64,000 nt of DNA, taken from assembly GCA_029210625.1 (NCBI GenBank), contig JARGFU010000011.1:1-64000 (forward strand), in the 5' to 3' direction. The notes beneath the pieces are model-generated. The model ran no database searches, was not told the DNA's origin, and saw only the letters and a program-made list of their open reading frames with translations. The position numbers and the translations under genes were made by a program. Below are positions 25,264 through 34,554 of the stretch, one piece after another; positions within the stretch are counted from its first letter, which is position 1; each line of letters opens with the position of its first letter. This DNA comes from Deltaproteobacteria bacterium (GTDB lineage: Bacteria > Myxococcota > Myxococcia > SLRQ01).

Positions 25264-27174
25264 GTGAAGCTCGCCCGCCGCCTGCCCCTCCTCGCCCTGC
25301 TCCTGACGCTGGCGAGCACCTCCCCGAGCGCCGCCGACTCCGGCCGAGCCCTGGTCGCGGGCGCCGGCAGCACCCTCGCCTCCACCGGTGAGGCGCCGGC
25401 CAGCTGGGAGAGCCTCGGCGCCCCGAGGCCGGCAGCGCCGCCGCCGGTCGATCCGGCCTGGCAGCAGCTGGGCGCCCCCGCCCACAAGATCCGGCGCCCC
25501 CTGCAGCGCGACCCGGTGGTCGAGCGGCGCATCGACGACCTCCTCGCGAAGATGAGCGTCGAGGACAAGGTGGGCCAGCTCCTCTTCGTGGGCTTCGGTG
25601 GCACCGAGGTCGAGCAGGGCGGCGCCATCGAGCAGCTGGTGAAGGGCAAGAAGGTGGGCGGCGTCGCGCTCTTCTCCCGCAACGTGAAGTCGATCCCCCA
25701 GGTGGGCCGCTTCACCCGCGAGCTGCGCGACCTGCTCCCCGAGCTGCCCCCCTTCATCGCGGTCGATCAGGAGGGCGGCAACGTCGTGCGGCTGCGCGAG
25801 CCGACCACCGTGCTGCCCTCGAACATGGCGCTGGGCGCCGCGCGCGACCTCGATCTCACCCGCCGGGCCGCGGCCTCCCTCGGCCACGACCTCTGGCTGC
25901 TGGGCTTCAACATGAACCTGGCGCCGGTGCTGGACGTGAACAGCAACCCGGCCAACCCGGTCATCGGCATCCGCTCCTTCGGTGAGGATCCGAACCTCGT
26001 CGGCGGTCAGGGCGGCGCCTACGTGCAGGGCCTGCAGTCGGCGGACGTCTCGGCGGTGGCCAAGCACTTCCCCGGTCACGGCGACACGGGCAGCGACTCG
26101 CACTACGACATGCCCTCCCTGCCCCACGACACGGCCCGCCTCCTCTCGGTGGAGCTGGTCCCCTTCCAGCAGGCCATCGACGCGAACCTCGACGCGGTGA
26201 TGACCGCCCACATCGCGCTGCCGGCGGTGGAGGGCGTCCCGGGGGTGCCCGCGACGGTCTCCCACCGGGTGCTCACCGGCCTCCTGCGCGAGACCCTGGG
26301 CTTCGAGGGGATCATCATCACCGACGGCCTGGAGATGAAGGGCATCGTCGACGCCTATGGCTCGGGCCCCGCCGCGGTGAAGGCCGTGCAGTCGGGCGCC
26401 GACATGGTCCTGATCCTCTGGACCAAGGAGAAGAAGGAGGAGGTCCACCAGCACCTCCTCACCGCCGTGCGCGAGGGAACGATCTCGCGTGAGCGCCTCG
26501 ACCTCTCGGTGCGCCGCATCCTGCGGGCCAAGATCGCCCGGGGCGTCCTCGACCGGCCGCCGCCGGGCCTCGACGCCGCCCTGGCCGAGCTCGGCACCGG
26601 CGAGCGCGGCCGCAAGATCGCCCAGGAGGTCGCCGACCGCTCCCTCACCCTGGTGCGCAAGAAGGAGGGCCTCACGCCCATCGACCGCACGCGCTACCGC
26701 AAGATCGTGCTGCTCTCGGGCGACGGCACCCTGGCCACCGAGCTCTCGCGCCGTCTGCCGGAGCTCTCGGTGGTGCGCACCCGCTCGGTGCCCAACCGCG
26801 CCCGCAAGCAGCAGGACGTCGAGCGCACCATCGCCCTGTGCAAGGGCGCCGACCTGCTCATCGTCGGGGTGCTGAACCGCTACCACACCGAGATGCTCCG
26901 GGAGGTGCGCTCGGCCTGCTCGAAGCCCACGGTGGTGGTCTCCCTCGGCTCGCCCTATCTCCTCGGCGAGATCCAGGACGTCGACGCCTACCTGACGACC
27001 TACTCCTACCGGGAGACGGCGGCGAAGGCGGCGGCGCGCTTCCTCGCCGGCGAGATCCCTGCGCCCGGCGTGCTTCCGGTCTCCCTCCCCGGCCTCTACC
27101 CGGTGGGGCACACCGCCGAGGCCCAGCCGGCCGCGACCGCGCCCGGCCGCAAGACCGCCCTCGCCTCGCCCTGA
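25264..27174 (+). CDS. Glycoside hydrolase family 3 (NagZ-like beta-N-acetylhexosaminidase)
   Basis: 636 aa, GTG start. A signal peptide (residues 1-23, ending PSAADS) predicts export, unlike cytoplasmic NagZ. The GH3 barrel includes VDQEGGNVVRL, the NagZ-specific loop KHFPGHGDTGSDSHYDMP with its catalytic His-Asp pair, and the nucleophile in ITDGLEMKG (Asp354). Residues about 470-610 form the extra alpha/beta domain found in longer GH3 enzymes. The likely substrate is N-acetylglucosaminyl-anhydro-muramyl peptides or chitin-type oligosaccharides. With the M23 peptidase two bases upstream it probably acts in cell-wall turnover. Confidence 0.9.
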   Translation: MKLARRLPLLALLLTLASTSPSAADSGRALVAGAGSTLASTGEAPASWESLGAPRPAAPPPVDPAWQQLGAPAHKIRRPLQRDPVVERRIDDLLAKMSVEDKVGQLLFVGFGGTEVEQGGAIEQLVKGKKVGGVALFSRNVKSIPQVGRFTRELRDLLPELPPFIAVDQEGGNVVRLREPTTVLPSNMALGAARDLDLTRRAAASLGHDLWLLGFNMNLAPVLDVNSNPANPVIGIRSFGEDPNLVGGQGGAYVQGLQSADVSAVAKHFPGHGDTGSDSHYDMPSLPHDTARLLSVELVPFQQAIDANLDAVMTAHIALPAVEGVPGVPATVSHRVLTGLLRETLGFEGIIITDGLEMKGIVDAYGSGPAAVKAVQSGADMVLILWTKEKKEEVHQHLLTAVREGTISRERLDLSVRRILRAKIARGVLDRPPPGLDAALAELGTGERGRKIAQEVADRSLTLVRKKEGLTPIDRTRYRKIVLLSGDGTLATELSRRLPELSVVRTRSVPNRARKQQDVERTIALCKGADLLIVGVLNRYHTEMLREVRSACSKPTVVVSLGSPYLLGEIQDVDAYLTTYSYRETAAKAAARFLAGEIPAPGVLPVSLPGLYPVGHTAEAQPAATAPGRKTALASP

Positions 27175-27186
27175 AGCGGGCGCGGC

Positions 27187-27987
27187 CTAGGCCGAGACGA
27201 AGGCGGTGAGCGCCGCCCCGAGGTGGGCCCGCAGGATCTTGGCCCTCCCCTCGTCGTAGGGCCAGGGGGCCGCCTCCTCGAGGAGGTAGTTCGAGGTGCG
27301 CATCTCCAGCTGGAGGGCGTGGACGCCCCCCTCCGGATCGCCGAAGTGGCGGGTGATGTAGCCGCCCCGGAAGGGCTGGTTGTGGGCCACCTGCCGGCCG
27401 GCGGCGACGAGCGCCTCGCGGAAGTCCTCGCTGCGCTCGGGCGCGCAGGCCGCGCCGGCGGCGTCGCCGACGACGCACTCGGGGAGGGTCCCCTCGAAGA
27501 GGGCGGGCACCTCGGCCTTGATCGAGTGGGCCTCGAAGAGGCAGACGAAGCCGAAGCGCTCCTTCAGGGCGGCCAGCTCCTCGGCCAGGCGGTCGTGGTA
27601 GGGCTGCCAGTAGCGGGCCCGCCGCTCGGCGATCTCACCGGCGTCCGGCGCCTGCCCCTCCCGGTAGAGCGGGCGGCGGTCGAAGGTCTCGGTGGGGCAG
27701 AGGCCCGTCTCGAAGCGGCCGGGGTAGAGGGGCCGGCTCTCGGGGTCGCGGTTCAGGTCGATGACGTAACGAGAGAAGCGCGCGGTGAGCAGGGTGCCGC
27801 CGAGGGCGGGCACGAAGTCGTAGAGGCGCTGGAGGTGCCAGTCGGTGTCGGGCAGGTCGCGCAGCACCTCGGGATCGAGGCGTGGCTCCAGCTCGAGGGG
27901 GATGCCGGTGCCGCAATGGGGGACGCTCACCAGCAGGGGCAGGGCCTCCCGCTCGGGCGGCCGCAGGTCGAGGACGGGGGGGCTCAT
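27187..27987 (-). CDS. hutG: N-formylglutamate amidohydrolase
   Basis: 266 aa. LLVSVPHCGTGIP is the family's N-terminal metal-binding strand. DTDWHLQRLYDF, RFSRYVIDLNRDP and FEAHSIKAEVP are the other conserved blocks, with His/Glu residues typical of the FGase zinc site. The C-terminus LQLEMRTSNYL also fits. It hydrolyses N-formylglutamate to glutamate and formate, the last step of histidine breakdown through formylglutamate. The ATG overlaps the stop of hutF (27984-27987), so the two are one transcript. The other hut genes (hutH, hutU, hutI) are not in the window. Confidence 0.93.
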   Translation of the reverse strand: MSPPVLDLRPPEREALPLLVSVPHCGTGIPLELEPRLDPEVLRDLPDTDWHLQRLYDFVPALGGTLLTARFSRYVIDLNRDPESRPLYPGRFETGLCPTETFDRRPLYREGQAPDAGEIAERRARYWQPYHDRLAEELAALKERFGFVCLFEAHSIKAEVPALFEGTLPECVVGDAAGAACAPERSEDFREALVAAGRQVAHNQPFRGGYITRHFGDPEGGVHALQLEMRTSNYLLEEAAPWPYDEGRAKILRAHLGAALTAFVSA

Positions 27988-29378
27988 GCTCTCTCCTTCA
28001 GGCGGCGCATCGCCCGGGCGAAGCCTTGCGCGTGACGCTCACGCTCCCGGTGCCGGCCCTGGTGGACGACCCAGCGGCCCTGGCAGAGCACCTCGCTCAC
28101 GGCGCCCTCCCCGCCCCCGAGGAGGAAGGCCGAGAGCACGCTCTCCCGGTCGTGACCGAGGAGGCGGGGGTGGTCGGGATCGAGGGCGACGAGATCGGCC
28201 GGGCGCCCCACCGCGAGGTGCCCTCCCTGACCCAGCGCCCGGGCGCCGCCCTCCACCGCCCTCTGCCAGAGGGCCTGCCCCACCCTCCCCTCGGCGGCGG
28301 GGAGGCCTGCCGCGAGCAGGCAGCGCCGGCCGGCCTTCAGGCGGGCGCCCCACTCGAGGAGGCGCAGCTCACCGGCGGCCGAGGCGCCCACCTGGGAGTC
28401 GGAGCCGATCCCGAAGCGCCCGCCGGCGGCCAGGTAGTCCTCGGCGGGGAAGAAGCCGTCGCCCAGCGAGGCCTCGGTGCTCGGACAGAGGCCCGCCACC
28501 GCGCCGCTCGCGGCCAGGCGCCGGGTCTCGTCCGCGTCCAGCCAGGTGGCGTGCACCAGGCACCAGCGCTCATCCACGGGCTGGTGGTCGAGGAGCCAGG
28601 CGACCGGCCGCGCGCCCAGGGCCTCCTGGCAGCCCTCGACCTCGGCGGGCTGCTCGGCGGCGTGGAGGTGCTTCAGGGTCGCCGGGTCCAGGGCCTCGAC
28701 CAGCGCGGAGAGGCTCTCCGGGTCCACCGCCCGCAGGGAGTGCGGCGCGGCGCCCAGGAGGACCTCCGGGTGGTCCCGCAGCCGCGCCTCGAGCGCCTGC
28801 CAGTAGCCGAGGTAGGCCTCGACCCCCGGGAAGACGAAGCGCCGCTGCTCGGCCAGGGCCGGCCTCCCGAAGCCCCCGTGGAGGTAGAGCACCGGCAGGA
28901 GGGTCAGCCCCATGCCGGTGCCCTCGGAGGCCGCGACGATCCCGCCGGCCAGCTCGGTGGGGTCCTCGTAGGGCCGGCCGTCGGGGGCGTGGTGGAGGTA
29001 GTGGAACTCGCCGAGGCGGGTGTAGCCCCCCTCCAGGAGCTCGACCTGCAGCCAGGCGGCGATCGCCTCGAGCTCGTCGGGCTCGATGCGCAGCGCCACC
29101 CGGTACATGGCCTCTCGCCAGCTCCAGAAGTCGTCCCGCGCGCCGGCGGCGGCGACCTCGCCCAGGCCGGTCATCGCCCGCTGGAAGGCGTGGCTGTGCA
29201 GATCGGGCATGCCGGGCAGGACCCAGCCCGGCAGGTGCTCGGCCTCGCCCTCGGGCGCGGCGCCCTCACCCAGCGCCTCGATGAAGCCCTGCGCGTCGAG
29301 CTTCAGCCAGGCCGGACCGCGCCAGCCCTCCTCGAGGAGGAGGTGGTCGACGGTGATCAGCCGGGGGCGAGGAAACAT
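27984..29378 (-). CDS. hutF: Formimidoylglutamate deiminase
   Basis: 464 aa, amidohydrolase superfamily. LPGMPDLHSHAFQRAMTG contains the HxH metal site and the HutF-specific AFQRA. LGEFHYLHHAPDG, HLHAAEQPAEVEGC and LVHATWLDADE give the further His ligands. GLCPSTEASLGDGFFP and FGIGSDSQ give the last metal Asp. It converts formimidoyl-glutamate to formylglutamate and ammonia, the substrate of HutG encoded immediately downstream. A TATAGT box ends 8 nt before ATG 29378 with no Shine-Dalgarno, suggesting a leaderless message. Only 24 bp separate it from the end of the DEAD-box gene upstream. Confidence 0.94.
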   Translation of the reverse strand: MFPRPRLITVDHLLLEEGWRGPAWLKLDAQGFIEALGEGAAPEGEAEHLPGWVLPGMPDLHSHAFQRAMTGLGEVAAAGARDDFWSWREAMYRVALRIEPDELEAIAAWLQVELLEGGYTRLGEFHYLHHAPDGRPYEDPTELAGGIVAASEGTGMGLTLLPVLYLHGGFGRPALAEQRRFVFPGVEAYLGYWQALEARLRDHPEVLLGAAPHSLRAVDPESLSALVEALDPATLKHLHAAEQPAEVEGCQEALGARPVAWLLDHQPVDERWCLVHATWLDADETRRLAASGAVAGLCPSTEASLGDGFFPAEDYLAAGGRFGIGSDSQVGASAAGELRLLEWGARLKAGRRCLLAAGLPAAEGRVGQALWQRAVEGGARALGQGGHLAVGRPADLVALDPDHPRLLGHDRESVLSAFLLGGGEGAVSEVLCQGRWVVHQGRHRERERHAQGFARAMRRLKERA

Positions 29379-29386
29379 CGCCCCCG

Positions 29387-29392
29387 ACTATA
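29387..29392 (-). promoter_or_regulatory. Candidate -10 element (TATAGT) for a leaderless hutF transcript
   Basis: TATAGT on the minus strand ends 8 nt before the hutF ATG, with no Shine-Dalgarno. A -35 would have to lie inside the 3' end of the DEAD-box gene; none is clear. Confidence 0.4.
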
Positions 29393-29402
29393 GGGTGAGA
29401 TG

Positions 29403-31520
29403 CTAGCGGCGGCGACGGCGGCGGCGCGCCTTGGCCTTCTCGACCTTGAGGGCGTGGCCGCCGTGCTCGGTGCCGTCGAGGGCGAGCAGCGCCTCGAGCA
29501 CCTCGTCCGCCTCGACGTGGAGGAAGCTGGCCCGGGCGGTCACGTCGATGTTGCCGAGCTTCCCGGCCTCGAGGGAGGTCGCCTCGGCCAGGAGGGAGCG
29601 CACGGCGTCCTCGTCCAGCCCGGACTCCTCGCCGAGGCCCACGTAGACCCGGTTGCCCGGCTCCTCGCTCTCGCTCCGATCGTCGTCGCGCTCGCGGCGC
29701 TCACCCCGCGGCGGCTTCGAGCGGGCCCGCTCCACCTTGAGGGTGTGGCCTTCCTGCTCGGTGCCGTCGAGGGCGAGGAGGGCCTCGAGGACCGACTCCT
29801 CGGGCTCGAGGAAGCTCGCCCGGGGGGTCACGTCGATGCTGCCGAGGCTCTCGGGCTCGAGGGAGGCGGCGGCGGCCAGCAGGGCGCGCACGGCCCCCTC
29901 GTCCAGCCCGGACTCCTCGCCGAGGCCCACGTAGACCCGGTTGCCCGGCTCGTCGCGCCGGCCCCGGTCGCGATCCCGGCCACGGCCGCGATCCCGATCC
30001 CGGTCCCGATCCCGGCCGCGGTCCCGGTCCCGGCCGCGATCCCGATCCCGATCACCGCGCTCCCGCCGACCGCGCCCGCGGTCGTCGTCCCCGCGCTCCC
30101 GGGCCGCGCGGGTCGGCTTGCCGCTGGGCACCCGCTGGGCGCGGCGGCCGACCGAGAAGTAGGCCTTGAGGGCGAAGGCGATCAGGTGGAGGCCGTCGGG
30201 CCGCTCCATCAGCTCGCGGGCCAGGGGCAGGTAGGCCTCGAAGACGCTGCCGTCCATGCCCTCCTGCAGCTCGGCGATGTGCCGCTCGGCCCAGTGCTTG
30301 CGGGCCTCCTCGGCGTCCGGCAGGTCGCGGCGATCGAAGTCGACGCCGTACTGATCGGTGAGGGCCTTGAGGGTGTGCAGGTCGCGCCCGCTGAAGAGCG
30401 AGATGGCCTTGCCCTCGCGGCCGATCCGGCCGGTGCGGCCGACCCGGTGCATGTAGATGGCCGGGTCCTCGGGCAGGGAGTAGTTGATGACGTGGGTGAG
30501 GCCCGAGATGTCGATGCCGCGGGCGGCCAGGTCGGTGGCGACCATGAAGCGCAGCTCGCCGCTCTTGATCTTGCCCATCACCCGCTCGCGGTCGCTCTGG
30601 GAGAGGTCGCTGTTGATCCGCTCGGCGTCGAGGCCGTGCTTGTTGAGCATGGCCGTGACCATCGAGGTGTCGTCCCGGGTGTTGCAGAAGATCAGGGCCG
30701 CCGGCGGGTTCTCCTTCTCCACCAGGTGCAGCAGGCTGCGCGGCTTCGGCGTGTCCTCGCGGGTCTCGTAGAGGATGTTCTCGATGCCCTCGACGCTGAA
30801 CTCGTCACCGGAGAGCAGGATGGTCTCGGGGTCGGTGGTGAAGCCGCCGATGATCGTCTCGATGTCGGGGGAGACGGTCGCCGAGAAGAGGAGGGTCTGG
30901 GCGTCGTCGGGGGTGTGCTTGAGGATCGCCATCACCTCCTCGAAGAAGCCCATCGAGAGCATCTCGTCGGCCTCGTCGAGGGTGCGGATCTTCACGCCGG
31001 AGAGATCGAGGTTGCCCCGCCGGATGTGGTCGAGGACCCGGCCGGGGGTGCCCACCACGAGGGTGGCGCCGGACTTCAGGCCGTCGATCTGCTTCTGCAT
31101 CGAGGCGCCGCCGTAGATGGCGACCACCTCGTGGCCGCTCTCGCCGCCCAGGGCGGTGAGCTCGTCGGCCACCTGGAGGGCCAGCTCCCGGGTGGGGCAG
31201 AGGACGAGGCCCTGGGGCGCGCCGGCGCCGCCGTCGAGCTTCTCGACCATGGGGATGCCGAAGGCCGCGGTCTTGCCGGTGCCGGTCTTGGAGCGGACGA
31301 TGAGGTCGCCGCCGGCCAGGGCGGGCTCGACGACCCGGGCCTGAACGGCGGTGGGGTGCTGGTAGCCCTTCTTCGCGATCCCGGCCAGGGTGGCCTCGGA
31401 GAGCTCGAAGTCGGTGAAGAGGGTGTCGGTCAGGACGGTGCCGCCCTCGGAGGGGGCGTCGGTGGTGGTGTCGGCCTCGGGGGCCTCGTGCTCGTCGTTC
31501 ATGGTCTCGGGGTCGCTCAT
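29403..31520 (-). CDS. DEAD-box RNA helicase with two DbpA-type RNA-binding domains
   Basis: 705 aa from ATG 31520 (an alternative ATG at 31502). An acidic N-terminal tail precedes the full DEAD core: the Q motif (PTAVQARVVEPAL), motif I SKTGTGKTAAF, PTRELALQ, TPGRVLDH, motif II LDEADEM, motif III SAT, and motif VI HRVGRTGRIGREG. Residues about 530-570 are an Arg/Asp/Gly low-complexity linker. Two near-identical DbpA RNA-binding domains follow, each starting GNRVYVGLGEESGLDE, and the protein ends in a poly-Arg tail. Such helicases act in ribosome assembly and cold adaptation. The duplicated domain is unusual, since family members normally have one. It diverges from the sigma-32-like gene. Confidence 0.93.
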   Translation of the reverse strand: MSDPETMNDEHEAPEADTTTDAPSEGGTVLTDTLFTDFELSEATLAGIAKKGYQHPTAVQARVVEPALAGGDLIVRSKTGTGKTAAFGIPMVEKLDGGAGAPQGLVLCPTRELALQVADELTALGGESGHEVVAIYGGASMQKQIDGLKSGATLVVGTPGRVLDHIRRGNLDLSGVKIRTLDEADEMLSMGFFEEVMAILKHTPDDAQTLLFSATVSPDIETIIGGFTTDPETILLSGDEFSVEGIENILYETREDTPKPRSLLHLVEKENPPAALIFCNTRDDTSMVTAMLNKHGLDAERINSDLSQSDRERVMGKIKSGELRFMVATDLAARGIDISGLTHVINYSLPEDPAIYMHRVGRTGRIGREGKAISLFSGRDLHTLKALTDQYGVDFDRRDLPDAEEARKHWAERHIAELQEGMDGSVFEAYLPLARELMERPDGLHLIAFALKAYFSVGRRAQRVPSGKPTRAARERGDDDRGRGRRERGDRDRDRGRDRDRGRDRDRDRDRGRGRDRDRGRRDEPGNRVYVGLGEESGLDEGAVRALLAAAASLEPESLGSIDVTPRASFLEPEESVLEALLALDGTEQEGHTLKVERARSKPPRGERRERDDDRSESEEPGNRVYVGLGEESGLDEDAVRSLLAEATSLEAGKLGNIDVTARASFLHVEADEVLEALLALDGTEHGGHALKVEKAKARRRRRRR
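29965..30053. repeat. Coding low-complexity hexamer repeats (CGATCC/CGGTCC/CGGCCG)
   Basis: Runs of six-base units such as CCCGATCCCGGTCCCGATCCC encode the alternating Arg-Asp/Arg-Gly linker of the helicase. The period of six bases matches two codons. It is likely prone to length change by slippage. Confidence 0.75.
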
Positions 31521-31566
31521 CGGTGCTCCGGATGGGGGGGCGAGGTTGCGCTTCGCCAGATCGTGC

Positions 31567-31584
31567 GCACTCTGCGGGGAGTGC
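31567..31584. promoter_or_regulatory. CIRCE-like inverted repeat between the helicase and sigma-factor genes
   Basis: GCACTC-TGCGGG-GAGTGC is a perfect 6-bp inverted repeat. The half-sites equal the core of the HrcA operator CIRCE (TTAGCACTC-N9-GAGTGCTAA), but the spacer is 6 rather than 9 and the outer TTA/TAA is missing. It lies about 47 bp from the helicase start and about 117 bp from the sigma-factor start. Confidence 0.4.
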
Positions 31585-31700
31585 AAGGAGGGGCAGTCGG
31601 GACGGGGCGGACGTACGTCAGTGGCGCCTGGTCCCACCTGCTGCTAGGAACGCGATGGATAGACCATCTGGGTCTCCCTGTCACTACCGTACTGATCTCC

Positions 31701-32605
<905 letters not shown>

Positions 32606-32609
<4 letters not shown>

Positions 32610-33232
32610 AGTGGCGCTACGTCCTGCTGGCGGCGGTCCTGGTGGTGCAGATCCCGCTCTTGCACCAGGCCTGCTGGTCGGCGCCGCCCGCCAGCCAGTC
32701 CCTCCCCTTCGCCGACGACTTCGAGCGCGCGGAGCTGGGGCCGGCCTACGGCACCTTCTTCCACGCCGCGCGGCCGAAGATCGAGGCCGGGCGCCTCTGG
32801 ACCGGCGAGGTGAAGAACAACCCCATCTGGCTGGACCTCGAGCTGCCCGAGGACGTGGTCGTCACCTTCGACGTCCAGGCCACCGCCCGGGCGGGTGACG
32901 TGAAGTGGGAGCTCTTCGGCAACGGCCGCGACCACGAGAGCGGCTACGTCTTCGTCTTCGGCGGCTGGACCAACACCATCTCGATCATCGCCCGCCTCGA
33001 CGAGCACGGCAGCGACCGCAAGGAGCGCAAGGACTTCCGGGTCGATCCCGCCCGCGTCTACCAGATGCGCGTCGAGCGGAAGGCCGGCCACCTCAAGTGG
33101 TACGTGGACGGCACCCTCTTCCTGGAGTGGAAGGACGAGAGCCCCCTCACCGGCACGGGCCACGACCGCTTCGGCTTCTCGGCCTGGGAGACCCCGGCCT
33201 ACTTCGACAACCTGCGGATCGAGGCGCTCTAG
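32606..33232 (+). CDS. Secreted concanavalin A-like lectin/glucanase-fold protein
   Basis: 208 aa. A signal peptide or lipoprotein-type signal lies at residues 1-23 (VLVVQIPLLHQAC with a Cys at about 23). The mature part reads as a beta-sandwich: LPFADDFERAELGPAYGTF, then YVFVFGGWTNTISIIARLDE, RVERKAGHLKWYVDGTLFLEW and a closing FDNLRIEAL. These strands are typical of LamG/3-keto-disaccharide hydrolase-like domains that bind carbohydrate. No catalytic pair is evident. The start is inside the stop of the sigma-factor gene, so the two are translated together, an odd pairing. Confidence 0.7.
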
Positions 33233-33247
33233 GGGCCTCCGCGCCGC

Positions 33248-33940
33248 TCACTCGAGGTACTTCGCCCAGCGCTCCTTCTGCTCGGCGTCGTCCCGGGCCT
33301 TCTGCCGCTCCTCCTTCTCCTTGGCGCGGCGGGTCCGGTTCTCCTCGGGGTCACCCTGGGCCAGCTGGGCGACCATCCCGGCGAGGGCCACGATGCCGAT
33401 GAGGGAGAGGGAGACCAGGGGCCTCCCGGGCAGGCCCTGGAGGAAGGGCAGGATGGCCACCAGGCCGGTGTAGACCAGGAAGGCGCCGACCACCGCCGTG
33501 AGGGCCACGCTCATCACCTTGATGAGCATCACCGCCAGCAGGCCGCCGAGGACGAAGCCGGCCACCGCGCCCCAGAGGACCATCTCCCGGTCGCCGGCCG
33601 CCCCGGAGAGGCCCTCGGCACCGATCACCGCGCCGACCCCTCCCCCGAGGACGAAGACCCCGATCTGCCAGGCCGGCCAGGCCAGGCCCGCCAGGACCAG
33701 GCTCACCGGCAGGGCGATGTACATGGGGGTGATGCCGAAGTGGACCCCGGTGATCCGGCCCAGCTCCCAGCCCGCGGCGGCCCCCACCCCCACGATGAGC
33801 AGGCGGAAGATCCGCCGCCCGAAGAAGCAGTAGGCCGCCCCCACCCCCAGCAGGATGGCCCCGGCCACCAGGGGGAGCCCCCGGCCCAGGGTCAGCAGGG
33901 TGGGCAGCGAGAGGGAGTCGAGGAACTGCTGCATGCTCAT
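33248..33940 (-). CDS. Multi-spanning membrane protein (TMEM198/DUF4203-like)
   Basis: 230 aa with about seven hydrophobic segments between residues 15 and 195, many Gly-rich (GAILLGVGAAYCFFG, FVLGGGVGAVIGAEG). The tail is cytoplasmic and very charged (ENRTRRAKEKEERQKARDD). The pattern resembles the DUF4203/TMEM198 type, which has no known enzymatic role. Start ATG 33940 overlaps the stop of the small single-span gene upstream, so both are one unit. Confidence 0.65.
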   Translation of the reverse strand: MSMQQFLDSLSLPTLLTLGRGLPLVAGAILLGVGAAYCFFGRRIFRLLIVGVGAAAGWELGRITGVHFGITPMYIALPVSLVLAGLAWPAWQIGVFVLGGGVGAVIGAEGLSGAAGDREMVLWGAVAGFVLGGLLAVMLIKVMSVALTAVVGAFLVYTGLVAILPFLQGLPGRPLVSLSLIGIVALAGMVAQLAQGDPEENRTRRAKEKEERQKARDDAEQKERWAKYLE

Positions 33941-34206
33941 CCGTGCCGGAGCACGACCCCCAGCAGGAAGACCACGGCCCAGAGGCCCAGGGCGGCGAAG
34001 AAGATGCCCAGGGCGAAGGGCTCGAGGCGCAGCGAGCGGCGGGTCGCCTCCAGGAGGGCCCGATCCGCCTCGTCCACGCTGCCCGCCGCGGCGGCCTCGA
34101 CCCGCTCGGCCAGGGCGACCAGGTCCCCGGCGGCCCGCAGGCCCTCCAGCTCCACGGCCAGGTCACTCAGGGCCTCTCCGGACCGATCTTCCTGCGCCTT
34201 CCCCAT
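33937..34206 (-). CDS. Small single-span membrane protein
   Basis: 89 aa. A charged helical N-terminus (LAVELEGLRAAGDLVALAERV) is followed by one C-terminal membrane segment (LGIFFAALGLWAVVFLLGVVL) and a short RHG end, a tail-anchored layout. It overlaps the DUF4203-like gene by four bases and may be its partner subunit. TAGAAA ends 6 nt before ATG 34206 without a Shine-Dalgarno, again suggesting a leaderless message. Confidence 0.6.
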   Translation of the reverse strand: MGKAQEDRSGEALSDLAVELEGLRAAGDLVALAERVEAAAAGSVDEADRALLEATRRSLRLEPFALGIFFAALGLWAVVFLLGVVLRHG

Positions 34207-34212
34207 GGGTGA

Positions 34213-34218
34213 TTTCTA
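34213..34218 (-). promoter_or_regulatory. Candidate -10 element (TAGAAA) for the 34206 gene
   Basis: TAGAAA (then T) on the minus strand ends 6 nt before ATG 34206; no Shine-Dalgarno present. Confidence 0.35.
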
Positions 34219-34235
34219 CCCCGGTCTCGCCAGCG

Positions 34236-34265
34236 TTGCCCAGCCGGGCCGCCGCGTGGTAAACG
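34236..34265 (+). promoter_or_regulatory. Possible promoter of the 79-aa acidic protein gene
   Basis: TTGCCC (34236-34241) and TAAACG (34260-34265) with an 18-bp spacer, followed by a leader containing the strong RBS AAAGGAGA before ATG 34294. Confidence 0.4.
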
Positions 34266-34293
34266 CCGCCCCTTCAGCCGTAAAGGAGACGAC

Positions 34294-34533
34294 ATGTCCG
34301 ACGAGACCCAGCAGATCGAAGAGACCGAGAAGACCGAGACCCCGGCCGCCGTCGCCGAGGCGCCCGCCAAGGCCGCCGCCCCCATCGAGGAGCAGGCCGA
34401 GGAGAAGAAGGACGTCGAGATGACCATGTGCATGGTCAGCAAGCAGATGGTGCCCCTCGAGGAGACCATCGAGCTCGAGCGCAAGAAGGGTGAGGTGCTC
34501 CGCATCCACTCGCGCTACAAGAAGTTCAACTAG
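34294..34533 (+). CDS. Small acidic conserved-looking protein
   Basis: 79 aa with one of the best ribosome binding sites in the window (AAAGGAGACGAC before ATG). Residues 1-40 are disordered and rich in Glu/Ala/Thr/Pro. Residues 42-79 are different: MTMCMVSKQMVPLEETIELE followed by a basic stretch (KKGEVLRIHSRYKKF). That part looks folded, with a Cys and several Met that might bind metal or a partner. Strong RBS and a promoter-like sequence suggest high expression. No family is recognised. Confidence 0.65.
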   Translation: MSDETQQIEETEKTETPAAVAEAPAKAAAPIEEQAEEKKDVEMTMCMVSKQMVPLEETIELERKKGEVLRIHSRYKKFN

Positions 34534-34554
34534 GCCTTCCAGTTCCTCTCGAAG

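Noticed and set aside
29965-30053. Possible CRISPR-like or noncoding repeat array
   Set aside because: Units are six bases without spacers and encode the RD/RG linker of the helicase in frame.
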